From contig NZ_JACHVU010000002.1 in assembly GCF_014190915.1 (NCBI RefSeq), positions 1 through 64,000 on the forward strand: a stretch of 64,000 bases of DNA, read 5' to 3'. The notes under the pieces are model-generated. The model saw nothing but the letters and a program-made list of their open reading frames with translations, had not been told where the DNA came from and made no database searches. The number at the start of each line of letters is the position of its first letter. Within the stretch, counting starts at the first letter, position 1. A program made the position numbers and the translations under genes. Of this stretch, positions 7,818 through 17,200 are shown piece after piece. The stretch comes from Mycolicibacterium iranicum (GTDB lineage Bacteria; Actinomycetota; Actinomycetes; Mycobacteriales; Mycobacteriaceae).

Positions 7818-8545
7818 GCGACGGCCTCGCGGACGGCGCCACGCCAGACGGGGCCGTGCCCGGGAAGCATCACCTCGGCATCGAGGGCCCCGAGCAGGTC
7901 GAGACTGGTGCGGCAGGCATCCTCGTCGTGGTTGAACACCGACGGCAGCAGTTGCGGTCCGCGTCGCGGCGCCACCGGGTGATCGGTGACGAGTGCGTCC
8001 CCGGAGACGAGGACCCCGTCCACGACATAGGAGCAGTGCCCGCCGGTGTGGCCCGGCGTCGGAATGCACCGCGGGGCCCCGGGCAGGTCCGCGGCGATGT
8101 CGTCGGTCAGCGCTGTGGTGCCGGGGATGCCGGCGTGTGTCAACGCGCCCTTGCGCATGATCGACACCGACCACTTCAGCCACCGGGGCTGCCACGCGTG
8201 GCTCGCCACCGCCATCGGGGAGGCCTGCTCGAGGTATTCCCGCCGCGAATGTCCGACCTCGTCGGCGTGGCAGTAGACCGGCGTCCCATGCGTCTCGGAG
8301 AACCAGATCGCAGTGCCTAGATGATCGATGTGGGCGTGCGTCAACAGGATTGCGCGCACGTCGGCCGCGGCGAAACCGAGGTCGCGCAGCGTGCCGAGCA
8401 CGCCGTCGCGGTCTCCGGGGAAGCCGGCGTCGATGAGCACCACGCCTGACGAGGAATCGGGACCGTCGGTGACCAGCGTCCAGTTCACCAGGTCCGTCTG
8501 GGCGAAGTGGACGCGGTCGGTGATGGCCGTGAGGACCGGTGCCAT
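7799..8545 (-). CDS. Metallo-beta-lactamase-fold hydrolase (Rv0406c-like)
   Basis: MBL-fold hydrolase of 248 residues. The zinc motif is THAHIDHLG at residues 69-77 (His70, His72, Asp74, His75). Further ligands are found in [15 protein letters not shown] and the C-terminal LPGHGPVW. It most resembles the glyoxalase-II/lactonase-like group rather than true beta-lactamases. In M. tuberculosis the neighbour of fgd1 (Rv0406c) is also an MBL protein divergent from it, so this is the expected orthologue. The start ATG 8545 has a leaderless TACACT box 6 bases upstream. The divergent gap to fgd1 is only 23 bases. The substrate is unknown. Confidence 0.88.
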   Translation of the reverse strand: MAPVLTAITDRVHFAQTDLVNWTLVTDGPDSSSGVVLIDAGFPGDRDGVLGTLRDLGFAAADVRAILLTHAHIDHLGTAIWFSETHGTPVYCHADEVGHSRREYLEQASPMAVASHAWQPRWLKWSVSIMRKGALTHAGIPGTTALTDDIAADLPGAPRCIPTPGHTGGHCSYVVDGVLVSGDALVTDHPVAPRRGPQLLPSVFNHDEDACRTSLDLLGALDAEVMLPGHGPVWRGAVREAVAQAKLP

Positions 8546-8551
8546 CAGGCG

Positions 8552-8561
8552 AGTGTAGAAA
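8552..8561. promoter_or_regulatory. Overlapping divergent leaderless promoters of MBL gene and fgd1
   Basis: The whole MBL/fgd1 gap is 23 bases. On the minus strand TACACT (8552-8557) sits 6 bases before the MBL start; on the plus strand TAGAAA (8556-8561) sits 7 bases before the fgd1 ATG. The two -10 boxes share two base pairs, so the promoters probably compete. Confidence 0.55.
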
Positions 8562-8568
8562 CATAGTC

Positions 8569-9579
8569 ATGGCTGAACTGAAACTGGGCTACAAGGCGTC
8601 GGCGGAGCAGTTCGCGCCCCGCGAACTCGTCGAACTCGCGGTCGCCGCCGAAGAGCACGGCATGGACAGCGCCACCGTCAGCGACCACTTCCAGCCGTGG
8701 CGCCACGAGGGTGGGCACGCGCCGTTCTCGCTGGCGTGGATGACCGCGGTCGGGGAGCGCACCAAGCGCCTGCAGCTGGGCACCTCCGTGCTGACCCCGA
8801 CCTTCCGCTACAACCCGGCCGTGATCGCGCAGGCGTTCGCGACCATGGGCTGCCTGTACCCGGACCGCATCTTCCTCGGCGTCGGCACGGGCGAGGCCCT
8901 CAACGAGATCGCCACCGGCTACGAGGGCGAGTGGCCGGAGTTCAAGGAGCGTTACGCCCGGCTGCGCGAATCGGTCCGGCTGATGCGCGAGCTGTGGCTG
9001 GGGGACCGCGTCGACTTCGAGGGCGAGTACTACAAGACCAAGGGCGCGTCGATCTACGACGTGCCCGAGGGCGGCATCCCGATCTACATCGCCGCCGGGG
9101 GGCCGCAGGTCGCCAAGTACGCCGGACGGGCCGGCGACGGCTTCATCTGCACCTCGGGCAAGGGCGAGGAACTGTACAACGAGAAGCTGATCCCGGCGAT
9201 GCGCGAAGGCGCCGAGGCGGCCGGGAAGAACCCCGAGGACGTCGACCGGATGATCGAGATCAAGATCTCCTACGACACCGATCCCGAACTGGCGCTGGAG
9301 AACACCCGATTCTGGGCGCCGCTGTCGCTGACCGCCGAGCAGAAGCACTCCATCGACGACCCGATCGAGATGGAGAAGGCTGCCGACGCGCTGCCGATCG
9401 AGCAGGTCGCGAAGCGCTGGATCGTGGCCTCCGACCCCGACGAGGCGGTCGCCAAGGTCAAGGACTACGTCGCCTGGGGCCTCAACCACCTCGTCTTCCA
9501 CGCCCCCGGCCACGACCAGAGGCGCTTCCTGGAGCTGTTCCAGCGCGATCTGGAACCGAGGCTGCGCAAGCTCGGCTGA
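8569..9579 (+). CDS. fgd1: F420-dependent glucose-6-phosphate dehydrogenase
   Basis: Oxidises glucose-6-phosphate to 6-phosphogluconolactone while reducing coenzyme F420, supplying F420H2 to the many mycobacterial F420-dependent reductases and activating nitroimidazole prodrugs in mycobacteria. From ATG 8569 the length is 336 residues, the same as M. tuberculosis Fgd1. Active-site residues known for that enzyme fall at identical positions: Asp39, His40, Trp44 and Glu109. The segments [21 protein letters not shown] and [12 protein letters not shown] are family signatures. A further 30 bases upstream are open but would run into the divergent gene. Identification is essentially certain. Confidence 0.98.
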   Translation: MAELKLGYKASAEQFAPRELVELAVAAEEHGMDSATVSDHFQPWRHEGGHAPFSLAWMTAVGERTKRLQLGTSVLTPTFRYNPAVIAQAFATMGCLYPDRIFLGVGTGEALNEIATGYEGEWPEFKERYARLRESVRLMRELWLGDRVDFEGEYYKTKGASIYDVPEGGIPIYIAAGGPQVAKYAGRAGDGFICTSGKGEELYNEKLIPAMREGAEAAGKNPEDVDRMIEIKISYDTDPELALENTRFWAPLSLTAEQKHSIDDPIEMEKAADALPIEQVAKRWIVASDPDEAVAKVKDYVAWGLNHLVFHAPGHDQRRFLELFQRDLEPRLRKLG

Positions 9580-9597
9580 CGGACCCGGCACCGCGAG

Positions 9598-10578
9598 ATG
9601 ATCCGCATCCTCGCGACGATGCTGGGCCTGGGCGCCCTCGTCGTCGCGGTGGCGGGACTGGCCGCCCGCTACCTGCCGATCTCCGGGCACCCCACGCTGA
9701 TCCTGGCCGCGGGTGCGCCGTACCTGACGGTGGCCGCCCCGGCGGCGGTGTTGCTGCTGACCCTGAGCAGGCGATGGGTGATGACCCTGGTCGCCGTCGC
9801 GGTCACCATGGCGCTGCTGTGGGTCTACGTGCCGCGCTATCAGGTGTTCGGCCCGCAGGCACCGTCGGGCACGGCCGCCGTCGACGTCCGGGTGCTGACA
9901 TCGAATCTCGGTATGGGAGAAGCGGATCCGGCTGCATTCGTCGCGCTGGCGGGCGACACCGCCGATGTCGTCGCCGTCCAGGAGATGACCCAGGAAGCCG
10001 CGGACGGACTCAGCGCCGCCGGCATGGACGGTGTCTTCCCGTACCGGGTGATCGTGCCGGCGCCGCTGGCCTCGGGGATCGGCATCTGGAGCCGCCACCC
10101 CATCGTGCACTCGGGGCGGATCGACGGCTATGCGCTGCCGATGGTGGGGACACGCATCCGGATCCCGGGCGTGCGCGTCGACACGACCGTGCTGTCGATC
10201 CACCTCGCCGCGCCGTGGCCCATGCCGATCGATGCGTGGAAATCCGACATCGCCCGTTTCCCGGACACACTGACGGAGATGGGCCGTTCCGCCGGGGCCG
10301 GAGCGGTGATCGTGGCCGGTGACTTCAACGCGACGCTGGAGATGTCACCGTTCCGCCGACTGCTCCAGGGCGGCTACGACGACGCGGGCACCGACGCCGG
10401 GGCAGGATTGGCACGCACGTATCCGGGCCGCGGACAACGGATTCCGCTGATCGGCATCGACCACATCCTGACCAAGAACTGCTCGGCCGCCACCGCGCAG
10501 ACCGTGGTGGTGCCCGGGGCCGACCACCGCGGCCTACTCGCCACGCTGCGCGTGCCCGTCGACATGACGGCGAGCTGA
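9598..10578 (+). CDS. Membrane-anchored endonuclease/exonuclease/phosphatase-fold protein
   Basis: Protein of 326 residues. Three hydrophobic segments occupy roughly residues 1-85, followed by an EEP (DNase I-like) catalytic domain. Motifs include LTSNLG, the Glu in VVAVQEMTQEA, SIHLAAPWP, the Asn/Asp pair in VAGDFNATLEM, and the C-terminal IDHILTK and GADHRGLLATL containing the catalytic His. Its orientation suggests the catalytic domain is extracellular. Members act on nucleic acids, phospholipids or phosphoinositides; the substrate is open. It lies 18 bases after fgd1 and is convergent with the polysaccharide operon, with two bases between stop codons, so it is probably transcribed with fgd1. 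Confidence 0.82.
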   Translation: MIRILATMLGLGALVVAVAGLAARYLPISGHPTLILAAGAPYLTVAAPAAVLLLTLSRRWVMTLVAVAVTMALLWVYVPRYQVFGPQAPSGTAAVDVRVLTSNLGMGEADPAAFVALAGDTADVVAVQEMTQEAADGLSAAGMDGVFPYRVIVPAPLASGIGIWSRHPIVHSGRIDGYALPMVGTRIRIPGVRVDTTVLSIHLAAPWPMPIDAWKSDIARFPDTLTEMGRSAGAGAVIVAGDFNATLEMSPFRRLLQGGYDDAGTDAGAGLARTYPGRGQRIPLIGIDHILTKNCSAATAQTVVVPGADHRGLLATLRVPVDMTAS

Positions 10579-10581
10579 GGA

Positions 10582-12225
10582 TCAGTCGTCGGTGGCCGGG
10601 CGCGGTTCGGTGACCCGGTAGACCCGGAACATCTCGTCCGGGGTAGAACCGTCGGTCGAGTAGACGGGGACGGCGAGGTCCGCGCCGTCGGACCACAGCG
10701 TCGGGTGCCGCCGGTTGAGGGCGTCGGCGACGTTGCGCTCGGGATTGGTGGCGACGATGTAGCGGACGCCGAGTTCCCACGGCCGGTTCATCGCGGCGAC
10801 GAAGTCGTAGTCGCTGGTGATCACGAACTGGCGTGGATGCTCCGAGGACAGCCAGATCCCCCAGGTCAGGAACGTGTCCATCAGGACGGAGCCCTCGGGC
10901 AGCTGTTGGTTGTCGAACCAGCGGGCCAGCTGTCGCTCACTGACCAGTCGTCGCCGCGCCGGATCCTCGGCCGGCGGATGCCCGGCGGGATCGAACAGCG
11001 AGACGAACCCGGACTCGAGCTGGCCGTAGGCGATGTCCTGGTCCACGATCAGCGGCGCGGTGACCGGGATGGACACCACTGCGCTCCCCAGGATCAGTGC
11101 GCGCGACATCCATCGGCGGCCCTGGGTGTGGCACGCCAGCGCCACGCAGATCACCAACGGGATCGCCAGCAGATAGAACCGGAACCACCCGAAGGTCAGC
11201 GAGGCGTGCTGGGCCAGCGCGGCGAACGCCAGCGTGGAGCCGAACACGACGACGGGCACGATCGGTGCCATCCGCCGGTGCAGCGCGGCGTACAGCACCG
11301 CCGCGGCGACCGCGACACCCAGCAGCGGCTGCATGCCGAAGAGGCGCGCCGCAATCACCGACCAGGAGGAGCCCGCATCGCCGACGCCGCCGGCCAGCCG
11401 ACCGGCGACCTGGCTGGCGTTGCCGTACTGCGAGGACAGCGTGGCGAAGAACTCGTCGTTGATGATCCAGCCGGTGAGCGCCCACGCCAGGAACGCGGTC
11501 ACCACGGGGAAGGCGACGATCATCACGTTGATGGCCGTCGTGGGCCGGCGATCCGCGGCAGGGCACCGCCGCCAGCTGATGACCGCGACCATCGCCACCG
11601 CACCCGCGGCGGCGGGGATCACCTCGTAGCGGGCGAGATACCCGACCCCCAGGGCGATCCCGGCCCACGCCAGATCGCCGACCCACAGGGTGGCGCACCA
11701 GCGCAGTAGGTAGCGCACACTCCACAGCACACAGAACATCTGCGCGGCCTCGCTGAGACCCGAGGAACCGTAGACGACGATCATCGGGTTGAGGGCGAAC
11801 CCCGCCACGGCGATCCGGCGCCACAGCGTCGGCACGTCGACGTCGGCCGCGATCCGCCGCACCATCATGACCGCGCCGGCCATGAACATCGCGCTCTGCA
11901 CGATGCCGGCCAGGCCGGCATGTTTGAGCGCCGGCCACCACTGGCTGAGCCAGACCAGCGGGATCTCGACGATGCTGGGCAACGGGTTCCACACGAATCC
12001 GATGGCCGACAGATGCGGATCACGGGACTGCAGCGCGAAGCCGGCGTTGGCGACCCGGTTCGGCGCATCGGGTTCGAAGATGTTGTAGCGCAGCATGAGG
12101 ACGGCGCCGACGGTGAAGTAACCGAGGGCCAGCACCGCGTACAGCGCGAGGCCGGGCCGGCGGCGACGTGCGACCGGGGCGGCGCCGGCGAGGGAGGCCG
12201 GCGTCGCGGTCACGGTGGGGGTCAC
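10582..12225 (-). CDS. GT-C-like polytopic membrane protein of the polysaccharide cluster
   Basis: Integral membrane protein of 547 residues with about ten hydrophobic helices in its first 380 residues and a soluble C-terminal domain. The first predicted external loop contains acidic residues (NIFEPDAPNRVANA), in the position where lipid-linked-sugar glycosyltransferases of the GT-C class carry their catalytic Asp/Glu. Helices and loops such as GYLARYEVIPAA also fit that class. The start is GTG 12225, overlapping the BcsB-like gene's stop as GTGA. As last gene of a four-gene operon with a GT2 synthase it may add or transfer sugars onto the polymer. The class is inferred from topology, not from a decisive motif. 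Confidence 0.65.
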   Translation of the reverse strand: MTPTVTATPASLAGAAPVARRRRPGLALYAVLALGYFTVGAVLMLRYNIFEPDAPNRVANAGFALQSRDPHLSAIGFVWNPLPSIVEIPLVWLSQWWPALKHAGLAGIVQSAMFMAGAVMMVRRIAADVDVPTLWRRIAVAGFALNPMIVVYGSSGLSEAAQMFCVLWSVRYLLRWCATLWVGDLAWAGIALGVGYLARYEVIPAAAGAVAMVAVISWRRCPAADRRPTTAINVMIVAFPVVTAFLAWALTGWIINDEFFATLSSQYGNASQVAGRLAGGVGDAGSSWSVIAARLFGMQPLLGVAVAAAVLYAALHRRMAPIVPVVVFGSTLAFAALAQHASLTFGWFRFYLLAIPLVICVALACHTQGRRWMSRALILGSAVVSIPVTAPLIVDQDIAYGQLESGFVSLFDPAGHPPAEDPARRRLVSERQLARWFDNQQLPEGSVLMDTFLTWGIWLSSEHPRQFVITSDYDFVAAMNRPWELGVRYIVATNPERNVADALNRRHPTLWSDGADLAVPVYSTDGSTPDEMFRVYRVTEPRPATDD

Positions 12226-14144
12226 CGTGCCGGCGTGCGCCGCCGGACCACCAGCACGGTGGCGGCGATCGTGGCGGCGACCCCGACGGCGGCCGCGCTG
12301 GCCCAGGCCCACCAGGCCCATCCCTGTGCGGGGGCGGGCTGGTGCGGCATCGAGGCGCCTTCGTTGATCGACAGCGTCACGGTGTCCCCGGCGATCCCGG
12401 TGGCCACCACGTCACCTGTCAATCCACTCCACCGGTCGGGCAGCCCGCGGATGTGGTCGAGCGTCGCGTCGACCAGGGTCCAGTCGCCGGTGCCGGTGAT
12501 CGCCAGCACGCCGCGGCCGTTGTGGGTGAAGGCCTGCAGCATGCCCAGCGGGGCGTCGAGATCGACGAGGGTGCCGGTGGGCCCGCTGACGTTGACGGTG
12601 TCGGCCTCCCCGGGCAGCATAGGGGCGTTCATGCCGGCGGCCGCGAGGTCCGGTCCGCCCGCGACGACGAGCAGGCCCGAGCCCGACCGTGCGGCGTCGT
12701 CGAACGGGATGACGTTGGGCCGCAACGACGTCTGCGTCTGCTGGGCGATCAGATTGACCGCTTCGGCGGCGAACCGGAGATGGTCGGGGCTGTCGAGAGC
12801 GACGTCGAATTCGGGCGTGAACGCCATCGGCAGCGCCGGGAACCCGCCGCGGTTGTTCGTGCCGGGCGTCACCGTGACCGTCGAACCGGGGTCCAGCGCG
12901 AAGGTGAGCCGGTCGTTGAGCGGGGCACATTCCTGGCGCGGGATGTAGCGCAACTCCAGGGCCAGTCCGACGCTGGAGGTGACCACCTCGCCGGGAATGT
13001 CGCCGGTGATGTCGAGGACACCCGACTCGTCAAGGCTGCGGGAGGCCAGAATCGTCGTCCCCGAACGAACCAGCACCGATCCCTCACCGCCGGACACCGG
13101 GGTGTAGTTCGCGCGCACATGCACCGTGGCGCTACTGATCGGACCGACCCCGAAGGACGCCACGTCGAAACCCGCATAGAGAGTCTGGGTGCCCAGCACC
13201 GAGGTCTGACCCGTGATGTCGAGCTGGTCGAAGGTCTTGATCGTCGACGAGGGATTCACCGTCTCGTGCGCCGACAACGTTGCCGCACTGGATGTCTGGG
13301 CGAGCCGCAGGCGCCGGTCGGTGAACAGCGCCACCTGGTCGACGAGTTCGCCGCCCGTTCCCGAGATGACGAGCACGGCGTCGGGGGTGCCGGGCCGGGT
13401 CACGGTGAGGCCGGCTGCGCCGCGCTCGGTGACCTCGATGACGCGCGTGTCGCGGGCCGCCGGGATCGGGGCGGTGCCGCTGTCGACCTCGATGCGCACG
13501 GGCATCGGCCGGTACAGCCGGGTCAGCCTGGCGACCAGGTCGAGGGCCGCCTGCTGCTGGTGCACGCTGGGGTCGGGCCCGGTGCGGATGACGATGCGGT
13601 CGAGGTACCCGGGCAGAAATCCCGCGACGGTGGTCGGGTCCGGGGTGGGACCGGAGAACGCCGTCGTGAGCTGGGTGAGCGTGACCGACGGCTGCTGCGA
13701 ACAGGTGTCGGCGTCATCGCCCGCGTCGCGCAGGACGAAACTCAGCGTGGCCTTCCCGTCGGACACCCGGGCGGCGGCGACGTCGACACTGAACGGCACG
13801 CTGGCGGCGCCGGGCGGAACCGGGATGGCGCCGAGCAGGACGCCGCGGTCGTCGAGGACGTCGACGCGGCCGTCGGTGACATACACGATCGAGCCGAGCT
13901 GACCGGTGAGCACACTCGGCCCGACCCCCGACGGCACGGGGATCTGCGTGTTGCTGGGCTGGTTGGCGCCGATGATCTCCACCCGGTCGGACAGTCCGAG
14001 CTGCAGCCAATTGATCGCCGGCGAGACCGTATCCGCGTTCGCCGCAACGGCATACGGCTGTGCATGGGCCGTCCAGCCGGAGGACGCGCCGACGGCGGCG
14101 ACCACCGTCAGGGCTGCGGCGACGGAGCGTGCGCGAAGGTTCAT
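12222..14144 (-). CDS. BcsB-like periplasmic polysaccharide-synthase subunit
   Basis: Exported protein of 640 residues with an N-terminal signal peptide (residues 1-28, ending near AHAQP). It has a large beta-rich body and one C-terminal transmembrane helix (about 610-632) followed by an Arg-rich stop. This layout matches cellulose-synthase subunit BcsB, which holds the synthase and guides the chain through the cell envelope. Local matches include the jelly-roll-type segments around RVEIIGANQPSNTQIPVPSG and ELRYIPRQECAPLNDRLTFAL. The start ATG 14144 overlaps the GT2 stop as ATGA, and its end overlaps the next gene, so stoichiometric production with the synthase is likely. Sequence similarity to enterobacterial BcsB is low; the assignment rests on architecture and context. 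Confidence 0.75.
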   Translation of the reverse strand: MNLRARSVAAALTVVAAVGASSGWTAHAQPYAVAANADTVSPAINWLQLGLSDRVEIIGANQPSNTQIPVPSGVGPSVLTGQLGSIVYVTDGRVDVLDDRGVLLGAIPVPPGAASVPFSVDVAAARVSDGKATLSFVLRDAGDDADTCSQQPSVTLTQLTTAFSGPTPDPTTVAGFLPGYLDRIVIRTGPDPSVHQQQAALDLVARLTRLYRPMPVRIEVDSGTAPIPAARDTRVIEVTERGAAGLTVTRPGTPDAVLVISGTGGELVDQVALFTDRRLRLAQTSSAATLSAHETVNPSSTIKTFDQLDITGQTSVLGTQTLYAGFDVASFGVGPISSATVHVRANYTPVSGGEGSVLVRSGTTILASRSLDESGVLDITGDIPGEVVTSSVGLALELRYIPRQECAPLNDRLTFALDPGSTVTVTPGTNNRGGFPALPMAFTPEFDVALDSPDHLRFAAEAVNLIAQQTQTSLRPNVIPFDDAARSGSGLLVVAGGPDLAAAGMNAPMLPGEADTVNVSGPTGTLVDLDAPLGMLQAFTHNGRGVLAITGTGDWTLVDATLDHIRGLPDRWSGLTGDVVATGIAGDTVTLSINEGASMPHQPAPAQGWAWWAWASAAAVGVAATIAATVLVVRRRTPAR

Positions 14145-15556
14145 CCGATGTCTCCCGGTACGTTGTGCCCGGCCAGGCCGTGCACGGTCTTCTCCCAATA
14201 GGACGGTCGAAAAGCCAACTGGTAGATGGCTTTCAGCGCGGCGATCGACTGCAGGATCCAGTACAGCGGCGCCAGGAGGGCAACCCACCACAGGTACGAC
14301 TTGCCCAGGGCCTGGGTCACGATCAGGCCGACGTACACCGACAGCGGCGCTCCGATCAGGAACAAGGTCAGGCAGATGTAGTACGACACCGGCGGGAACA
14401 GCACTTCCACCACGGGCGCTCGCCCGACGATCCACACGAAGAGCAGAGACCAGAAGACCACGTTGAGCGCGCTGGTCAGCGGCACCCCGCCGGTCATGTT
14501 GATCAGCCGCAGCGTGGCCTTCGTGCCGATCTCGCTGCGCAACCGCAGGGGATGGCGTAGATGCACCAGCATGGTCTGCAGGTATCCCTTGTACCAGCGC
14601 GAGCGCTGCCGGATCCAGTTGATGACGTCGGAGTTGGCCTCCTCCAACGTGATCGAGTCCAGGATCAGGGTGCGGTAACCGTGCCGGGCGAGTCGCACAC
14701 CGAGATCGGCGTCCTCGGTGACGTTGAACTCGTCCCATCCGCCGATGTCCCGCCACACCGCGGCGCGCATGTGGTTGGAGGTGCCGCCGAGGGGGACCAC
14801 GCAGCCGGATTGTTCGACCGCGGGCAGGACCACACCGAACCACTGGTCGTATTCCAGCGAGAAGAACCGGGTGAGCAGGTTCTGGCGTTCGTTGAAGTAC
14901 CCCAGACGCGCCTGGATGCAGCCGATCTCACCGGTCAGCCCGCTGAACGCGGCGACAGCGCGGCGAAGCTGCAACGGTTCCGGGATGTCCTCGGCGTCAT
15001 AGATGGTGATGAACTCGCCACGCAGATCGGGCAGGGACATGCCGTAGTTGCACGCCTTGGGCTTGGTCTTGGGCAGGCTGTGCGGGACGATCACCACCCG
15101 CACCGACTGCAGGTCGGCGTCGAGCAGGGCTGTCTGGGTGGCGATGTCGTCCTCCTCGACCAGCAGGAGGATCTCCAACCGGTCGGCCGGATAATCCAGC
15201 CTGCCCACGCCGTTGAGTAGATTCGCCACGATCGAGGGCTCGTCGTAGACCGGCAGCAGGACCGTGTAGACCGGGAGTGCGGAGTCCGGGATCGACCTCG
15301 CCGTCGCGTCGTCGATGCGGATCAGGGCCGAGGACCGAAGACCGCGCAGCAGCAACAGGTTCCGGTCGATCGTGGAGAACAGATACAGCAGGGCCACCGC
15401 GGTGGTGAGCACCGGCGGCACGACGGTGGGTGCCGCCAGTGCCGCCGCGATCAGCGCTGCCGCGCCCGCACCCAGGATCGCCAGCGCCTTCGGGGCCAGG
15501 ACCGCCCGTGCCGACAGGTGCGGCGGGAGCTGGGCGGGGACGACCGTGTCAGGCAT
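14141..15556 (-). CDS. Cellulose-synthase-like processive glycosyltransferase (GT2)
   Basis: Membrane GT2 enzyme of 471 residues, expected to polymerise a sugar nucleotide on the cytoplasmic face and extrude the chain. Two N-terminal helices (about 25-62) precede the catalytic domain. The processive motifs are present: EEDD (134-137), DAED (187-190), TEDADLG (280-286, catalytic base Asp) and QRSRW (317-321). Four C-terminal helices follow. It lacks a C-terminal PilZ domain, so unlike BcsA it cannot be switched by direct c-di-GMP binding. It overlaps both neighbours (8 bases upstream, ATGA downstream). The product could be cellulose-like or another beta-glycan. Confidence 0.9.
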   Translation of the reverse strand: MPDTVVPAQLPPHLSARAVLAPKALAILGAGAAALIAAALAAPTVVPPVLTTAVALLYLFSTIDRNLLLLRGLRSSALIRIDDATARSIPDSALPVYTVLLPVYDEPSIVANLLNGVGRLDYPADRLEILLLVEEDDIATQTALLDADLQSVRVVIVPHSLPKTKPKACNYGMSLPDLRGEFITIYDAEDIPEPLQLRRAVAAFSGLTGEIGCIQARLGYFNERQNLLTRFFSLEYDQWFGVVLPAVEQSGCVVPLGGTSNHMRAAVWRDIGGWDEFNVTEDADLGVRLARHGYRTLILDSITLEEANSDVINWIRQRSRWYKGYLQTMLVHLRHPLRLRSEIGTKATLRLINMTGGVPLTSALNVVFWSLLFVWIVGRAPVVEVLFPPVSYYICLTLFLIGAPLSVYVGLIVTQALGKSYLWWVALLAPLYWILQSIAALKAIYQLAFRPSYWEKTVHGLAGHNVPGDIG

Positions 15557-17042
15557 CGCCGGCGCCGCCGGTCGATCCGCCGCCGCCGGGATGTGCCGCC
15601 GCGTCCACGCTCGCCACGATGTCCTCGGCGCGGCGGACGACCGCCTCGGCGACGTCGCCGCTGCTGCCGGGTTGCTGGCGCGCCAGCCACAGGGCGGGCC
15701 GCACGACGACGTCCAGGAACGACGGCGCTGCCGGCTCCGGAGGCATGTCCGACGAGGCCTGGTCGACGATCACGGTGACCTGTTGATGGAGGGCGCCCAC
15801 AGACCAGTTCCAGGTGACCGCGTACCACGGCGTCTCGGTCCGGGTGGTGACGGAATCGGCGTCGGTGTGTGCCAGGCGCGTGCCGTCGGGCAGACCGGTC
15901 GAAGGAGGGGCCGGGCGGTAGTCGACCGGCTGCGACGACGGGTACCACACCACGTCGGCGAAGTCGGCCAGCACCGCGGCGTCCTGCGTGGTGATGACAT
16001 CGACCGCGGCGGCGGGCTCGGTTCCGGTGGCAGGCACGGAGTAGCGCTCCAGCCGGCTGCTGCTGCCCAGGTAGCGGGTGATGAACGGGTAGCTCGCGAC
16101 GGGGCGCAGGGTGCTGCGCTCGAGCCAGCCCGGCGTGGCCGTCGGCTCGGCCGGTTCGACCCCGGAGGCCGGCTGAAGCAGCGTCGACGCGACCGCCGCG
16201 GCGGTGAGCAGGAGCATCGACCGGAGGCTCCGCCGGGGCATGGCCGCCGGGGTCTGGGCGGCGGACGGCGACCAGGTCTGTCGCGCGACGGTGGTGAGGA
16301 TCATCGTGGTCAGCGCCGGCACCACTGCTGCCGCCACCACGGACGCGATCAGGACGCCGGCGTGCGAGACCACCGCCGCGCCCGATGCCGCGGAGACGAC
16401 GAGGCACCCGACGGTGGCCGCCGCGCGTGGCCGCCACGGGGAGCAGCGGCCCGCCAGCGCGACCGCGCCTGCGCCGACTGCCGATGCCATCAGGGTCGCT
16501 GCGGTGTCGGAGCCGCCGAGCATCGCGGACCCGAGCAGGTACGGCAGCGGTGTGGCCACCACGGCGGCGAACAGCCACAGCGGCCACATCCGCGCCGCGT
16601 GCCGCACACCGAACAACAGGGCGATCAGGCCGGCGAACCAGACGACGACGCCGAGCATCTCGACGCGCCACAATCCTGCGAGCGTCGGCATCCGGTCGCT
16701 GACCAGGTGAATACCCGCCAGCGCGGCCCCGCAGAACAGCAGAGACAGGATCCAGTCGGTTTCGTCGTCCCCCACTCCGCGCGGCCGGGCGCGGTAACCG
16801 GAGGCGATCAGCACGAGGAGAACGGGCAGTGTCACCAGGTAGCCGCGGTGGGATCCGGCGGCGGCGTCGGTGACGACGGCGAGGAACACCGAGGCGTGCG
16901 CCAGCGTGGCCAGGCCCGCTGCGAGGACCAGCCGGGCCCAGAAGGCGGGTTCCCGGTGACGGGGCGGGGCGTCATCGAGGTCGGTGGGGCCGACGGCCGG
17001 GGCGGCCGCGACCGTGACGTCTTTCCATTCGACAACGGACAT
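15549..17042 (-). CDS. Multi-pass membrane protein, weakly exosortase-like, first gene of polysaccharide operon
   Basis: Protein of 497 residues with about eight N-terminal helices and an exported C-terminal domain from about residue 290. Two stretches recall exosortases: SHRGYLVTLPVLLVLI (compare the exosortase HGFLV-P pattern) and ARMWPLWLFAAVVATPLPYLLG (compare the P-x-x-F-L-x-x-x-P-x-P segment). The C-terminal domain, with VVWYPSSQPVDY and TETPWYAVTWNW, could be EpsI-like. However, no APACSG catalytic Cys motif is seen, so a working sortase is doubtful. It overlaps the GT2 gene by 8 bases and starts at ATG 17042 after an AT-rich region holding the presumed promoter. It may be a scaffold or processing factor for the polymer. 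Confidence 0.6.
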   Translation of the reverse strand: MSVVEWKDVTVAAAPAVGPTDLDDAPPRHREPAFWARLVLAAGLATLAHASVFLAVVTDAAAGSHRGYLVTLPVLLVLIASGYRARPRGVGDDETDWILSLLFCGAALAGIHLVSDRMPTLAGLWRVEMLGVVVWFAGLIALLFGVRHAARMWPLWLFAAVVATPLPYLLGSAMLGGSDTAATLMASAVGAGAVALAGRCSPWRPRAAATVGCLVVSAASGAAVVSHAGVLIASVVAAAVVPALTTMILTTVARQTWSPSAAQTPAAMPRRSLRSMLLLTAAAVASTLLQPASGVEPAEPTATPGWLERSTLRPVASYPFITRYLGSSSRLERYSVPATGTEPAAAVDVITTQDAAVLADFADVVWYPSSQPVDYRPAPPSTGLPDGTRLAHTDADSVTTRTETPWYAVTWNWSVGALHQQVTVIVDQASSDMPPEPAAPSFLDVVVRPALWLARQQPGSSGDVAEAVVRRAEDIVASVDAAAHPGGGGSTGGAGDA

Positions 17043-17200
17043 GGGTTCCTCGCAGGGTCCGGGCGGCCCGGGCGGCAGATGTCGCGGTGAGCCGAAAATG
17101 TACGCGAGCGGTCATTCTTAGCGATTATTTACGTCAACATCAGAACGCTTGTGTATGGCAACTTGCGCATAGTGAAGCATATCTAGCAAACTTAGTACAA

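Noticed and set aside
8545..10203. 552-codon minus-strand frame opposite fgd1 and the EEP gene
   Set aside because: Gln/Arg/His-rich shadow with no family features, crossing two real genes.
12168..14201. 677-codon plus-strand frame opposite the BcsB-like gene
   Set aside because: Low-complexity Arg/Gly/Asp composition; the minus-strand protein has a signal peptide and membrane anchor.
17180..17200. RamB-type acetate-control site upstream of pta
   Set aside because: AAGTTTGC on the minus strand only partly resembles the corynebacterial RamB consensus; too weak to annotate.
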